Part shown: in pieces, positions 36,154-46,288 of the stretch
How the letters are laid out: each line of letters begins with the position of its first letter
Numbering within the stretch: position 1 is the first letter of the stretch
Assembly (NCBI RefSeq): GCF_000935355.1
Contig: NZ_JXZC01000001.1
Span: 620,001 to 684,000 of the forward strand
Length of the DNA: 64,000 nucleotides
From: Rossellomorea aquimaris
Lineage (GTDB): Bacteria; Bacillota; Bacilli; Bacillales; Bacillaceae_B
Reading direction: 5' to 3'
Translations under genes and position numbers: made by a program
Notes under the pieces: generated by a model
Seen by the model: only the letters and a program-made list of their open reading frames with translations
What the model was told of the DNA's origin: nothing
The model's database searches: none

Positions 36154-36861
36154 TTAACAAATGCATGTCTTTCTTTTCACTCCGACCCTGTCTTTATCCT
36201 CTATCTTTTTTATATAGGTGGCCGCTACCGGTACTTTACATGCTGTATTACCAACATCGACATGTACTTTCCCAATTTTATTCGCCACTTGTTTTGCGTC
36301 ATCTAACAATGGGGCTACATGTGCTCCAACTGAAATGACGAATCCATTCATTACGTAGCGTACTCTATTTCTCTCTTCATGTATCGTTTTTTCAATATGT
36401 TTCAGATACTGTTTGATTTCGTCTAAATTGATTTCTTGGTCTGGGGTAATACTAATATACCCTGCATAGGCACTCCAGCCAGCCGTTGCCGTCATTTCAT
36501 TTTCCGATTTGATCCACTCATTCGCTAATTCAATAGCGTAGTCGCTCTCTGCGGTTATATTAGCAACCGTGTATTCAGCCAGCATATACCAATCTGCTTT
36601 ATTGACCCAATCCTGTAAGATTCCTTTATTCATTTCTTTAGGATTTACAGATAATCCTGCCAGGTACATGGCATCGAAATTTCCCGATTCGTACAGGCTG
36701 AATGCAAGACCTTGCTCTTTTTTCACATGTTTCACCAGTTTTTTTATATCCCCAATTTTCACTCCGAATATTGGTTCCTGTGCTCCGTGACGTAAATATG
36801 TATTCTTGGTCTGTTCGTTGCCCATCTCTTCAAGTGCTGCCATTACTTCATCAAATTTCAT
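36154..36861 (-). CDS. DNA alkylation repair protein, AlkD-like
   Basis: HEAT-repeat DNA glycosylase family, 235 residues. The all-helical pattern and segments VKIGDIKKLVKHVKK, MYLAGLSVNPKEM and NRVRYVMNGFVISVGAHV match the AlkD branch, which removes positively charged alkylated bases. The C-terminus is basic with two cysteines. It lies 51 bases downstream of ada on the same strand, consistent with coinduction in the adaptive response. Confidence 0.85.
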   Translation of the reverse strand: MKFDEVMAALEEMGNEQTKNTYLRHGAQEPIFGVKIGDIKKLVKHVKKEQGLAFSLYESGNFDAMYLAGLSVNPKEMNKGILQDWVNKADWYMLAEYTVANITAESDYAIELANEWIKSENEMTATAGWSAYAGYISITPDQEINLDEIKQYLKHIEKTIHEERNRVRYVMNGFVISVGAHVAPLLDDAKQVANKIGKVHVDVGNTACKVPVAATYIKKIEDKDRVGVKRKTCIC

Positions 36862-36912
36862 GCTTGACCACCCTTTTATTATTTTTGATCAATTGTATTC
36901 TTCACTATAGAG

Positions 36913-37986
36913 TTAGTTGGTGAATGATCCCTTCATTTCCTCATTTATCTTACATTCGTGTTCAATCAACCATTTCTTCCGGTTAAGACCACCAGCATAG
37001 CCGGCAAGATCTCCATTCGCTCGTATCACTCGATGACAAGGAATGATGATGGCAAGCTGATTACACCCATTGGCCCTTGCTACTGCTCGAACAGCTGCCG
37101 GACTGGAAATACTTTGAGCGATCTCAGTGTAGGATCTGGTTTGTCCAAAGGGGATTCTTTGCAATTCGCTCCAAACGTTTTGTTGAAAAGGTGTTCCGTT
37201 AATTTTCAACTTGGTTTGGAAGGCTGATAAAGAGCCCTCAAAGTAGGCATTCAATTCCTTTTCGATGGAACGAAGTGGCTCGGTAGAACCGGGAACGATT
37301 GCCGCCTTTGTTTTCTCCCTCAATCTCTTCACTTCATTCTCCAGACCGCGTCGGTCAACAAATTCCAGCAAGTATAAAGACTCTTCATCTGAAATTCCAA
37401 TCATCGGTCCAAGTTTCGTATCAATCCAAGCTGCTTTTAGTATGAGCTGGTGATGAGACAAAGCGGGCGGCGTTCCCATAATTCTCGAAAATGCATCTCT
37501 GAATCCGCTGCTTGATTCATATCCAGATGCAAGTTGAGCATCCATCACCATTGAGCCTGATCTGATGTGCTTCATGGCAATTCCCATCCTCCGTGCTCTG
37601 GCATATTCTACAAAGGTCATACCGAACCGCCTCTTAAATTGACGCCGTGCAGTAGATGCATCTATGGATAGCTCCCGAAAATCCTTATCCTTCCAACGTT
37701 TTTCAGGTTTTGCTTCCACAGCCTCTACCAGAAGCTTTACTACATTTGAGATACTATTTGGGTGCGTTAAGGGCTTACACCTTTTACAAGGTCGAAACGA
37801 CGCCAGAAGGGCTTGTTGAGCTGTTCCAAAGAATTCACAGTTCTCAAATTTAGGTTTTCTAGCCGGACAAGTCGGGCGACAAAACACACCTGTCGTTTTA
37901 ACCCCTACAAAAAAAATCCCTTCGTAATCCGATCTCTTTTCCACTAACGCTTGATAATACTCCCTTTGTAGTTCGACTGATATCAT
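36913..37986 (-). CDS. ada: Bifunctional Ada: methyl-DNA sensor/activator and O6-methylguanine methyltransferase
   Basis: 357 residues with three parts: an Ada zinc-binding domain (about 1-80; Cys set in FCRPTCPARKPKFENCEFF and FRPCKRCKP, the first being the phosphotriester acceptor), an AraC-type helix-turn-helix (about 90-170, FGMTFVEYARARRMG), and a C-terminal methyltransferase with acceptor Cys in IIPCHRVI. B. subtilis splits these functions into AdaA and AdaB; here they are fused as in E. coli. ATG 37986 follows GGGGGG by seven bases; earlier codons in the frame lack a ribosome site. Confidence 0.92.
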   Translation of the reverse strand: MISVELQREYYQALVEKRSDYEGIFFVGVKTTGVFCRPTCPARKPKFENCEFFGTAQQALLASFRPCKRCKPLTHPNSISNVVKLLVEAVEAKPEKRWKDKDFRELSIDASTARRQFKRRFGMTFVEYARARRMGIAMKHIRSGSMVMDAQLASGYESSSGFRDAFSRIMGTPPALSHHQLILKAAWIDTKLGPMIGISDEESLYLLEFVDRRGLENEVKRLREKTKAAIVPGSTEPLRSIEKELNAYFEGSLSAFQTKLKINGTPFQQNVWSELQRIPFGQTRSYTEIAQSISSPAAVRAVARANGCNQLAIIIPCHRVIRANGDLAGYAGGLNRKKWLIEHECKINEEMKGSFTN

Positions 37987-38040
37987 CCTCATTCCCCCCA
38001 CATATTTCATTCTTTCTTTATTATAACCTCTATAAAACAA

Positions 38041-38074
38041 CGATGCCGCCGAATATCAGGCATCGATTTTTTTA
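38041..38074 (+). terminator. Orphan plus-strand terminator upstream of ada
   Basis: CGATGCC/GGCATCG stem with an 11-base loop followed by seven T residues on the plus strand. No plus-strand gene precedes it for over 2.7 kb, so it may stop antisense transcription or be a relic. Confidence 0.55.
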
Positions 38075-38093
38075 TCTATTTTTCTCCCTTTTT

Positions 38094-38107
38094 GAGGGAC
38101 GGACCTT
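38094..38107. repeat. Single copy of dispersed repeat GAGGGACGGACCTT
   Basis: Exact core match, 20 bases past the orphan terminator and 100 bases before the next gene. Confidence 0.6.
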
Positions 38108-38207
38108 TGTATTCCAACTAATTATCGTAACAAGCAGGGATTCTCTCACCTGATAGATAATGTATTAAGATAGCAAACATCAATACTACGATAAAGGAGC
38201 ATCTCTT

Positions 38208-39122
38208 ATGAAACTGACATCTCACCAATGGAATACAGCAGCTGCCTATATCAAAACCTATGCAAGACCAATTGAACAAAAGCTATTCAGCTTTTATTTT
38301 GAAGAAGGAAGTAAAAAGGAAGCAATCATAGAACTAGCAGATTTTCAAAATATAGACGGGGGATTTGGCAACTGTATAGAGCCTGATTTTCGATTGGACA
38401 ATTCATCTCCAATGGCAACAACCGTTGGATTACAGCATGCGAAGGACTTAAAACTTCCATCCGGACACCCCATCGTTCAAAAGGCGATGAGCTACCTGCA
38501 AGACACATATGATGAGAAAATCAACGGCTGGCATGCTGTGCCTGAAGAGGTTAATCTGGTTCCCCATGCACCATGGTGGCATTTTGACTCTAAAAAGGGA
38601 CATAGCGGCGTTCAAACAACATGGGCTAACCCTAACGCTGAAATAGTTGGGTATTTTCATTTATTTAGTCCAGAACACCCTCGCTTAAAAGAATGGACTG
38701 GGAAAGCCGTCACAGAGTTAAAGAATCTTTCTCACCCAATAGAGATGCATGATTTTCTTTGTTATGATCGACTCCTTTCTGAGGTGAAAGGGGAAACGGA
38801 ATCCAAAATCTATCAAATCCTTTCTTCTTCAGTACGAAAGACTGTCTGTACGGATCCATCACGCTGGAATGAATATATAGCCAAACCATTACAGGTAGCC
38901 AATAGGCCTGCCTCCCCTTTTTATGAAGCGTTAAAAGAGGAGGTACATGTGCAATTGAATGTCGAGATTGGAGCACAACACCAGAAAGGATATTGGCAGC
39001 CGAACTGGTCCTGGTTCGGTCAATATGACGAGACATGGCCGATTGCTGAACAGGAATGGCGGGGAATTTTGACCCTTGGTATGCTACAGGTTTTAAAGGC
39101 CTATGAGAGAGTAGAATGTTAA
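38208..39122 (+). CDS. Terpenoid-cyclase-toroid-like protein, unknown
   Basis: 304 residues. Segments ELADFQNIDGGFGNCIEPDF and later GYWQPNWSWFGQY and ILTLGMLQVLKAY recall the QW-type repeats of the alpha/alpha toroid found in squalene cyclases and prenyltransferases. No DxDD or other catalytic motif was found, so enzyme activity is not claimed. ATG with AAGGAG upstream. Probably cytosolic, single gene. Confidence 0.6.
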   Translation: MKLTSHQWNTAAAYIKTYARPIEQKLFSFYFEEGSKKEAIIELADFQNIDGGFGNCIEPDFRLDNSSPMATTVGLQHAKDLKLPSGHPIVQKAMSYLQDTYDEKINGWHAVPEEVNLVPHAPWWHFDSKKGHSGVQTTWANPNAEIVGYFHLFSPEHPRLKEWTGKAVTELKNLSHPIEMHDFLCYDRLLSEVKGETESKIYQILSSSVRKTVCTDPSRWNEYIAKPLQVANRPASPFYEALKEEVHVQLNVEIGAQHQKGYWQPNWSWFGQYDETWPIAEQEWRGILTLGMLQVLKAYERVEC

Positions 39123-39133
39123 AGGATAATAAA

Positions 39134-39161
39134 GAATCCGGAAGACTTCCCTTCCGGATTC
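39134..39161. terminator. Hairpin between converging genes
   Basis: GAATCCGGAAG/CTTCCGGATTC perfect 11-bp stem, six-base loop, at the ends of both genes; T-run weak. Confidence 0.6.
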
Positions 39162-39167
39162 CAAAGA

Positions 39168-39773
39168 TCATTTAAAGTTGTCTTCAAACCATCGTTTTGC
39201 TTCATCTACTTCTTCACGACGAAGCTCATGACCTCCTTCAGTCCAGAACGCTTCCACCTGTGTCCCGGCATCTTGAAGATTTTTCACAAGTTCTTTTGTC
39301 TCTTGTAAGGGAATGAGTGGATCTCGCTTACCAGCCCCAATGAATACAGATACATCACTTAAGTCGGGAATCCTGACATTTCGTCTTGGAACCATGGCAT
39401 GGAATAGGATTCCACCTTTTAGTGCATTTTTGTGGTGATACATTAAACTTGCCGCGATATTCGCTCCATTGGAGTAGCCTAACGCAACGATATTGTGACG
39501 ATCGAACCCGTAGTTTTCAGCACTCTCCACGATGAAATCATTCAATTCCTTCGTTCGGAATACTAAATCTTCTTCATCAAACACACCTTCCCTCAAGCGT
39601 GCAAAAAATCGGGCCATTCCATTTTCATCCACATTCCCTTTTACGCTTAATACAGAAGCACTCGGCTCAATCATCTCAGCCAGTGGTAATAGGTCACGCT
39701 CATCTCCACCTGTTCCATGAAGGAGCAAAAGTGTGGGTAAGTCTTTATTTCCTTGTTTAAAAAGATGTTTCAT
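39168..39773 (-). CDS. mhqD: MhqD-like carboxylesterase/phospholipase
   Basis: 201 residues, alpha/beta hydrolase of the phospholipase/carboxylesterase family. TLLLLHGTGGDERDLLPLAE, nucleophile Ser in ALGYSNGANI, Asp in GAGKRDPLIP and His in TEGGHELR. It follows the MhqO-like gene by 14 bases; the pair matches the quinone-detoxification genes of B. subtilis, where MhqD is thought to act on ring-cleaved or conjugated products. Confidence 0.85.
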   Translation of the reverse strand: MKHLFKQGNKDLPTLLLLHGTGGDERDLLPLAEMIEPSASVLSVKGNVDENGMARFFARLREGVFDEEDLVFRTKELNDFIVESAENYGFDRHNIVALGYSNGANIAASLMYHHKNALKGGILFHAMVPRRNVRIPDLSDVSVFIGAGKRDPLIPLQETKELVKNLQDAGTQVEAFWTEGGHELRREEVDEAKRWFEDNFK

Positions 39774-39787
39774 GCTGTCTTCCTCCT

Positions 39788-40768
39788 CTATTCCTTAGTA
39801 TCTAATGGTTTTAATTTAGCTTCTATGGAATCTCTTTGCGATTCGAAATATGGTGGAAGAGATAAATTCTCTCCTAAAGTATCAAAATCTTCATCGGTCT
39901 CAAAGCCTGGTCCATCTGTTGCCAGTTCGAAAAGAATGCCATTAGGTTCACGGAAGTAAAGGGATCTGAAATAGTATCTTTCAACAAAGCCTGAGTTCGG
40001 CAGACGATTTTGAGTGATCCACTCTACCCATTTACGCAATTCATTTTCATCTTCAACACGGAAGGCAACGTGGTGAACACTTCCTCTTCCCGGTCTTTCT
40101 TGTGGAATATCGCTCCGTTCTTCTAAATATACTTCTCCACCAGTACCGCCCTCGCCCGTTTCAAACACACGAATGTCAGGTTGTCCATCTACATCGGAGG
40201 GAAAGGTTCTAGTTTCTCTAAAACCTAATACGTCTTTCAACACGATTGCGGTGTTTTCCCCTTGCGCAACCGTCAGGGTTATCGGGCCTAGGCCCACAAT
40301 TCCATGCTGGGCGGGTACAGGACTCTTGTCCCAAGGCTTCCCTCCAGGAACTCCTTCGTTCTTCTCATCTGACACAAGCATGAGTCGCTGTCCTTCAAAA
40401 TCACGGAAGCTTAGTGTTGCCCGACCACTATGGTGAGAAATTCCGTCATGCTCAACACCCATCTCTTCAAAGCGATTTTTCCAATATGCTAACGATTCAT
40501 CCGAGTTTACCCGCAGTGATGTTAATGAAATACTATTTGTCCCTTTATACGTATTCCCCGCATGTGGAATTTCGAAGAATGTGAGGTCCGTCCCTGGATT
40601 TCCTCTTTCGTCTGCATAGAAAAGATGGTAGACGGATGTATCGTCCTGGTTGATTGATTTTTTCACGAGTCGAAGTCCCAGTGTTTTTGTGTAGAATTCA
40701 TAATTCTTCTTTGCATTTGCTGTAATGGCAGAAACGTGATGCTGCCCTTTAAGTGGTTTCAAGTTCAT
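39788..40768 (-). CDS. mhqO: MhqO-like ring-cleaving dioxygenase (VOC fold)
   Basis: 326 residues, two vicinal-oxygen-chelate modules. LKGQHHVSAITANAKKNYEFYTKTLGLRLVKK starts the first; the second carries GSVHHVAFRVEDENE and YFRSLYFREPNGILFELAT. Metal ligands His (HHVSA), His (HHVAF) and Glu (FELAT) are in place. Implied in hydroquinone or catechol degradation under quinone stress. ATG with AAGGAG upstream. Confidence 0.87.
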   Translation of the reverse strand: MNLKPLKGQHHVSAITANAKKNYEFYTKTLGLRLVKKSINQDDTSVYHLFYADERGNPGTDLTFFEIPHAGNTYKGTNSISLTSLRVNSDESLAYWKNRFEEMGVEHDGISHHSGRATLSFRDFEGQRLMLVSDEKNEGVPGGKPWDKSPVPAQHGIVGLGPITLTVAQGENTAIVLKDVLGFRETRTFPSDVDGQPDIRVFETGEGGTGGEVYLEERSDIPQERPGRGSVHHVAFRVEDENELRKWVEWITQNRLPNSGFVERYYFRSLYFREPNGILFELATDGPGFETDEDFDTLGENLSLPPYFESQRDSIEAKLKPLDTKE

Positions 40769-40828
40769 AGCAGATTCACTCCTTTGTGATTTTCTTGCTT
40801 ACTTTCTATCTAAATCATACATGAAAAT

Positions 40829-40846
40829 TATCTTTAATTCAAGATA
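40829..40846. promoter_or_regulatory. Candidate MhqR operator upstream of mhqO
   Basis: The near-perfect palindrome TATCTTTAATTCAAGATA lies about 60 bases before mhqO. It resembles the B. subtilis MhqR box (TATCTCGA-type arms with the same outer halves), a MarR-family repressor that responds to quinones. The mhqR gene itself is not in the window. Confidence 0.55.
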
Positions 40847-40988
40847 TTTTATTTCGAAGTGTTACTTTTGATTTTTCGATTATTTTTTTTAACGTGAATG
40901 CTGTTTCTATAAGTCTGATTTTCGTAAATATTGTTGCTTTTTAACAATACAAAAGGAGCATGGAAGCGAAATTTGAACCGAATGCACC

Positions 40989-41026
40989 AAAAAAAGCATC
41001 CGTACACCGTGTACGAATGCTTTTGA
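40989..41026 (-). terminator. Terminator of RsbR-like gene
   Basis: AAAAGCATTCGTACAC pairs with GTGTACGGATGCTTTT (one mismatch); minus-strand T-run follows. Confidence 0.8.
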
Positions 41027-41036
41027 TTTAGTTCAA

Positions 41037-41882
41037 TTATACGACTTCATTATTCTTGATGGTCAAAGCCTGTGACAGGGTGGAGGTAATCGTAAGGTTT
41101 TCAAAATCCAATCCAAGCTGAACTGCAGTTTGTGCTATCTCTGGACGTAATCCAGATAGGATCGGTTTAACACCGATTAACTGGAGTGCATCAATCAACT
41201 GAAAGATTTGATGAGCTACCATCGTATCAATCAACACGACACCAGATAAGTCAATGAACAATTGAGAAACTTCCTTATTGACACATTGTTCCAAAGCATT
41301 CTCTAAAATTAATTCAGCCCGGGTTGGATCGATATTACCCACAAGTGGCAATAGTGCTGTATGTGCGTTCAATGATATGACTGGTGAACTTAATTCATTG
41401 ATCACTTCCTGCTGAGATTGGATCTGCTGCTCCACAACTTCTGTTTGCAGCTCAACAAAACGTAACATAACCCGATCAAATGCCTCAATAATCACTGAAT
41501 TCCAAAGGCTAAATTGTTCGAATATGTTTTCTTCCATGTGAGTTTCGGCATATTCTTTCAAGAATCCCAGGTATTGATCCCTTACTCTCATGAATTCCTT
41601 AAGGATATAGTGATTTGGAGTCTCTAAATGTTCTTTATCCTTTGCAATTGTTAAGACCCATTCATCAATAATCTTGTTAAACGTTTCTTTGTCCTCAGCA
41701 AATACATTGCAAAGAATTCCGTGAAACTCGAAGTTTTGATTTTTTAAAGTTTCTATCACCTTGGGATCTGTGGAAGAATAAACACCCTTTGTTGTTCTTT
41801 TGTCCAAGGAGTTATACCAATCTTCCGTTAATTGACGAGCCTTACTCAACAAAAAAGTATGTAATTCCTGATTTCTATGCAT
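41037..41882 (-). CDS. RsbR-family stressosome protein (STAS)
   Basis: 281 residues. Residues 1-150 are an all-helical non-heme-globin-like sensor half; residues 160-275 form the STAS domain. The phosphorylatable threonines of RsbRA correspond to the segment VGNIDPTRAELI and the strongly conserved IDLSGVVLIDTMVAHQIF. Such proteins form the stressosome with RsbS and RsbT, which are not adjacent, so this is a stand-alone paralogue as in B. subtilis. Confidence 0.88.
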   Translation of the reverse strand: MHRNQELHTFLLSKARQLTEDWYNSLDKRTTKGVYSSTDPKVIETLKNQNFEFHGILCNVFAEDKETFNKIIDEWVLTIAKDKEHLETPNHYILKEFMRVRDQYLGFLKEYAETHMEENIFEQFSLWNSVIIEAFDRVMLRFVELQTEVVEQQIQSQQEVINELSSPVISLNAHTALLPLVGNIDPTRAELILENALEQCVNKEVSQLFIDLSGVVLIDTMVAHQIFQLIDALQLIGVKPILSGLRPEIAQTAVQLGLDFENLTITSTLSQALTIKNNEVV

Positions 41883-42428
41883 GTATGATTCCTCCTATGA
41901 TAATCGAACATATTTATATCAATTTCTTCTTCCCTGTCTGACGCAATGAGTAGTTGGGAAATCATACTCTTTTTCATGTGTTCTTTCACCATTAAAGAAT
42001 CGGCCCTTCATTCAGGTTCAAGTCGATCGCTTTTCTGAAATTCCGACATCTTCTTACACCATCCATCATTATATATCATATTCATACAAAATTTCCATTC
42101 AGACACTCATATCTATGAGCATTCTCATTCTTCTAAATTCATTCCGCTTCTTTGTATACAACTATTTTTTTGCCTTTGCATTACATATAAAAAACGGATT
42201 AATCATAAGTAAATTCTAAATCATTACATTATTTTGTAAAATAGCTCTACAATTCACAATATAAAGTGTATAATGAGGATTAACTGAGAAACAGAAAGCA
42301 AGGGTATGTCTCGATATACTATTTCGATGAATACGTATCTCCTACTAGAAACCAACCACAAATCTTAATATGATGTCGTAATCCTACTACTTAGTCATAT
42401 GTCAAAATAGTTGGGAGCTGATGAGAGA
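41883..42428. other. Non-coding gap
   Basis: About 550 bases between divergent genes. TATAAT occurs near 42269 in AT-rich DNA and may be part of a promoter for the small gene at 42429, but no good -35 at proper distance was fixed. No repeat or structured RNA was recognised. Confidence 0.35.
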
Positions 42429-42626
42429 ATGAAAAACAATCTGACAAGAAGGTGTATTGAATCACTTGCTATCCAAAGTGCCTATCATTTCTGTGAAACA
42501 ATAGGACTTAAGCCCAGTTTAGTCAATCTGACGATGATTACAGGATTCTCAGAAGAAAGAATACTGGAAATACTCGAAACAAAGTTTAGTAATCAAAGTG
42601 TTAAAACAGAAGATCACTCTTTTTAA
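42429..42626 (+). CDS. Small hypothetical protein
   Basis: 65 residues, soluble, mostly helical, with two cysteines and the segment LVNLTMITGFSEERILEIL, which could be a small helix-turn-helix. An earlier in-frame GTG at 42411 exists; ATG 42429 has only a moderate ribosome site (GGGAG 12 bases upstream). Not recognised. Confidence 0.5.
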   Translation: MKNNLTRRCIESLAIQSAYHFCETIGLKPSLVNLTMITGFSEERILEILETKFSNQSVKTEDHSF

Positions 42627-42796
42627 CTCTGTGTTTCCCCTTTATTACTCTACAAGCCGATTTCACTTCATCCCCTAACCTTTAACTTTAAGTTCTTTCA
42701 TTTCCAAAAAATCCATTTTTATTTTGAAACAGTGGATCCTTGCCGATCTTACGAACAGCTTAATAAGAATAGACTTTTGAACTTATCGCCATAAGT

Positions 42797-42831
42797 AAAA
42801 AAGGCAACTCCACTCTGGAAGTTGCCTTTTT
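42797..42831 (-). terminator. Terminator of met operon
   Basis: AAAAAGGCAACT/AGTTGCCTTTTT stem, directly after metH. Confidence 0.85.
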
Positions 42832-42841
42832 AATATGAATT

Positions 42842-45800
42842 TTATAATACATTAAAATACCTTGCTTCCGGATGAGCGAAGACCATCGCTGTTACCGATG
42901 CTTCAGGTTCCATCATACATCCGTCCGTTAATTGGATTCCGATTGTTTCAGGTCGGATAAGCTTAAACAGTTTCTTTTGATCCTCAAGTTCGGGACAGGC
43001 GGGATACCCGAATGAAAAACGCTGTCCTTGATAATGGGTCCGGAACCGGTCCTGCATCGTAAAATCAACGGGATCAGGGAATCCCCACCTGCTTCTCATC
43101 ATCTCATGGACCCTTTCAGCCAGTCCTTCTGCTGTTTCTAAGGCAAGAGCCTGCAGGGCGTGACTTTCAAGGAACCTGCCTTCTTCCTTCATCTCACTTG
43201 CCCACTGCCTGATTTTCACACCGGCCGTCACCGCAAAGAAACCGACATAATCCATTTCTCCACTTTCAACCGGCCGCAAATAATCGGCTAAACACAAATG
43301 CTGATTTCCTGCTTGTCTTGGAAAGTGAAATCGTTCTATTTCTGTGGAAGAATCATCCGGGTGATAAATAACAACATCATCTCCATCTGATTGAGCAGGA
43401 AAGAATTGATATTTTGCAGATGCCTGAATCATCCCTTCCCTTTTTGCTTTTTGGAACAATTCATCAGTTACGGCTTTCAAGCCCACCGTTCGTTCATCTT
43501 TTTCTTCCAGTAACCTGGATATTTTCCCCTTGATGCCTAAATGATGCCCCAGAAGCATTTGCTGATTAATATAGGGATGGATTTGATCAAGTGAAAATTC
43601 TTTTATGGTATGAGGAATCAAGTCTGACGGGACATGAACCTTAACATCTTTTGATACGGTGGAACGTACTTTGACTGCAACTGACGATCTATCCCGATCT
43701 GATGTTTCTTCAATCAAAACAAGCTTGCTTAGCTTTTCACGACTTTCTTCCTCCAGCTTCAGCCTTGTTTCTTCATGTTGAATCCCATTCATGATGCCAA
43801 GTCCATCCATTGCATCCTTGGCATAAAGAACCAGCCCATCGTATTCCCGGCCAATTTTGTTTGTAGTGAATTTTCGTGTTAGAGCCGCACCTCCCACTAC
43901 AAGAGGAACTGAAATATCAGACTGCTTTAAATCTTGAGCCGTAATGACCATTTGTTGAGCCGACTTTACAAGGAGCCCGGATAAACCTACGATGTCGGGC
44001 TTTTCTTCCCGTATGACTTTGATAAGTTCCTGAGGTGTTACTTTAATGCCTAAGTCAATCACATCATATCCATTATTACTCAGGATAATATCAACGAGAT
44101 TCTTACCGATGTCATGAACATCCCCCTTAACCGTAGCTAAGATCACTTTGCCCTTTGCAGATGAACTTTCCGTTTGTTCCATATGCGGTTCTAAATGAGC
44201 AACGGATGCTTTCATGACTTCGGCACTCTGTAATACCTCCGCTACAATCAGCTGGTTATCATTAAATAACCTCCCGACTTCACTCATTCCGGCCATAAGG
44301 GGACCATTGATGATATCAAGAGGAGCATCATATTGTTGAAGGGCTGAATTCAAGTCATCAATAAGGCCTTCCTTCGTTCCTTCCACTACATAATGAGCCA
44401 GTCGTTCTTCTAAGGTCATTGTGTTTACAGGAACCTTAACTTCTTTCTTTTTCCCTCTATAAAATGCAGTAAATACAGCCAGTGTTTCATCCGTCGTCTC
44501 AAATAGGAGCTTCTCAGCCATCCTAACTTCTTCTACAGGGATAGAGGCAAAGCGCTCTAGTTTTTCCGTATTGACTATGGCATAATCCAGTCCCGCTTTG
44601 GTACAGTGGTAAAGATATACCGCATTCAGCACTTCCCTCCCAACAGGAGGCAGTCCAAAAGAAACGTTACTAACCCCTAAGATATGAGGGCATTCAGGTA
44701 AGGCCTCCTTAATCTGTCTTATCCCTTCGACGGTGGCATTGGCTGATCCAATGTATTGCTGATCCCCTGTTCCCACTGGAAAAACGAGAGGGTCAAAGAT
44801 GATGTCTTCTGAAGCTACCCCATATTTCTCTGTTAACAGTTTATGTGAGCGGATGGCAATTTCTACCTTACGCTCTACAGACACTCCCATTCCTTTTTCA
44901 TCAATCGTTCCTACGACAACCGCCGCTCCGTATTCCTTCATAAGCTTTGTTATCTTCTCAAACCGCTCTTCTCCGTCTTCGAGATTAATCGAGTTTATGA
45001 TTACTTTCCCTTGAGAATATTTCAAGGCGGTCTCAAGCACTTTCTCATCCGTTGAATCAATGACAAGTGGAACTTTTACTTTTTTCACCACTTCCTGGAT
45101 AAATACATTCATATCGTCTACTTCTTCTCGATCGGGATCTGCAAGGCAGATATCGATCACCTGAGCTCCATTTTTCACTTGTGCTCTCGCAATCTCTGAC
45201 GCTTCTTCTATTTTATTCTCTGCAATCAATCGTTTAAATTTACGTGAACCGATGACATTCGTCCGTTCTCCTACCAGGATCGGTCTTCTGTCTGCATCCT
45301 CATAGACGAAAGCTTCAATTCCCGACACTGCATGAGGGTGAGACTCGTTGGGTTTACGAGGAGGCAATCCCTTCACCACATCTGAAAGGGCACGAATATG
45401 CTCCGGTGTTGTTCCACAGCACCCTCCAACGAGATTCAACCAGCCTTTCTCAGCAAAACCTTTCATCTTTACACTTAGTGAATCAGCGGTTTCATTGTAA
45501 TTCCCCTCTTCATCCGGAAGCCCTGCATTGGGATAACAGCTGACATAGGTAGTGGCCAGATTTGATAAGGAGCGAATATGATCGCGCATAAATTCAGGTC
45601 CGGTTGCGCAGTTTAGACCAACGACCAAAGGGTTTAAATGTTCTAGGGATAAATAAAATGCTTCGATCGTCTGCCCCGCGAGTGTAGTGCCCATCGGTTC
45701 AATGGTTCCGGATAACAAAATCGGGATCTCTTTTCTTCTGGATTCAAAGGCAGATCGAATTCCGAGGTTTGCTGCTTTTACATTTAAAGCATCCTGACTC

Positions 45801-46288
45801 GTTTCGAGCAGCAGTACATCGACTCCTCCATCGAGAAGTCCTTCTGCTTGAACACGATAGTTGTCTACTAACTCATCGAAGCTTATCCCTCCTGTTACGG
45901 ATAGGGTTTTGGTAGTGGGGCCTAGAGATCCTGCAACAAACCTGGGCCACTCGGAGGTTGAGATATCTCCTGCAGCTTTTTTGGCGATTTCAGCTGCTAC
46001 TTTATTAATTTCATATGCTTTAGAGCCTAAATCATATTCGTCCAGTACAATGGGAGTTGCACCAAACGTATTCGTTTCAATCACATCGGCCCCCGCTTTC
46101 AAATATTCAAGATGGATTTGATAGATCACCTCTGGCACCGTTAAAACCAGATTTTCATTACATCCTTCAAGCTCTTCTCCACCAAAATCCTCCGAGGATA
46201 AATTCGCTTGTTGAAGCATCGTTCCCATTGCTCCATCGAGTACGAGTATTTTTTTCCTAAGCTGCTTTTCAAACAAAGTGATGGCCAT
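42842..46288 (-). CDS. metH: Cobalamin-dependent methionine synthase
   Basis: 1148 residues, complete four-module enzyme: homocysteine-binding barrel (1-310; zinc Cys in GLNCATG and GGCCGTT), methyltetrahydrofolate barrel (about 340-610; [12 protein letters not shown]), B12 cap and binding domain (about 640-880; cobalt-ligand His in GDVHDIGKN), and AdoMet activation domain (about 890-1148). Makes methionine from homocysteine. It overlaps yitJ by 20 bases, so is translationally coupled, and depends on cobalamin supply. B. subtilis has only cobalamin-independent MetE, so this differs from that model. Confidence 0.95.
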   Translation of the reverse strand: MAITLFEKQLRKKILVLDGAMGTMLQQANLSSEDFGGEELEGCNENLVLTVPEVIYQIHLEYLKAGADVIETNTFGATPIVLDEYDLGSKAYEINKVAAEIAKKAAGDISTSEWPRFVAGSLGPTTKTLSVTGGISFDELVDNYRVQAEGLLDGGVDVLLLETSQDALNVKAANLGIRSAFESRRKEIPILLSGTIEPMGTTLAGQTIEAFYLSLEHLNPLVVGLNCATGPEFMRDHIRSLSNLATTYVSCYPNAGLPDEEGNYNETADSLSVKMKGFAEKGWLNLVGGCCGTTPEHIRALSDVVKGLPPRKPNESHPHAVSGIEAFVYEDADRRPILVGERTNVIGSRKFKRLIAENKIEEASEIARAQVKNGAQVIDICLADPDREEVDDMNVFIQEVVKKVKVPLVIDSTDEKVLETALKYSQGKVIINSINLEDGEERFEKITKLMKEYGAAVVVGTIDEKGMGVSVERKVEIAIRSHKLLTEKYGVASEDIIFDPLVFPVGTGDQQYIGSANATVEGIRQIKEALPECPHILGVSNVSFGLPPVGREVLNAVYLYHCTKAGLDYAIVNTEKLERFASIPVEEVRMAEKLLFETTDETLAVFTAFYRGKKKEVKVPVNTMTLEERLAHYVVEGTKEGLIDDLNSALQQYDAPLDIINGPLMAGMSEVGRLFNDNQLIVAEVLQSAEVMKASVAHLEPHMEQTESSSAKGKVILATVKGDVHDIGKNLVDIILSNNGYDVIDLGIKVTPQELIKVIREEKPDIVGLSGLLVKSAQQMVITAQDLKQSDISVPLVVGGAALTRKFTTNKIGREYDGLVLYAKDAMDGLGIMNGIQHEETRLKLEEESREKLSKLVLIEETSDRDRSSVAVKVRSTVSKDVKVHVPSDLIPHTIKEFSLDQIHPYINQQMLLGHHLGIKGKISRLLEEKDERTVGLKAVTDELFQKAKREGMIQASAKYQFFPAQSDGDDVVIYHPDDSSTEIERFHFPRQAGNQHLCLADYLRPVESGEMDYVGFFAVTAGVKIRQWASEMKEEGRFLESHALQALALETAEGLAERVHEMMRSRWGFPDPVDFTMQDRFRTHYQGQRFSFGYPACPELEDQKKLFKLIRPETIGIQLTDGCMMEPEASVTAMVFAHPEARYFNVL

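Noticed and set aside
40583-40597. Match to the dispersed GGTCCGTCCC repeat inside mhqO
   Set aside because: It encodes the conserved GTDLTFFE segment of the dioxygenase family, so the match is best explained as coincidence.
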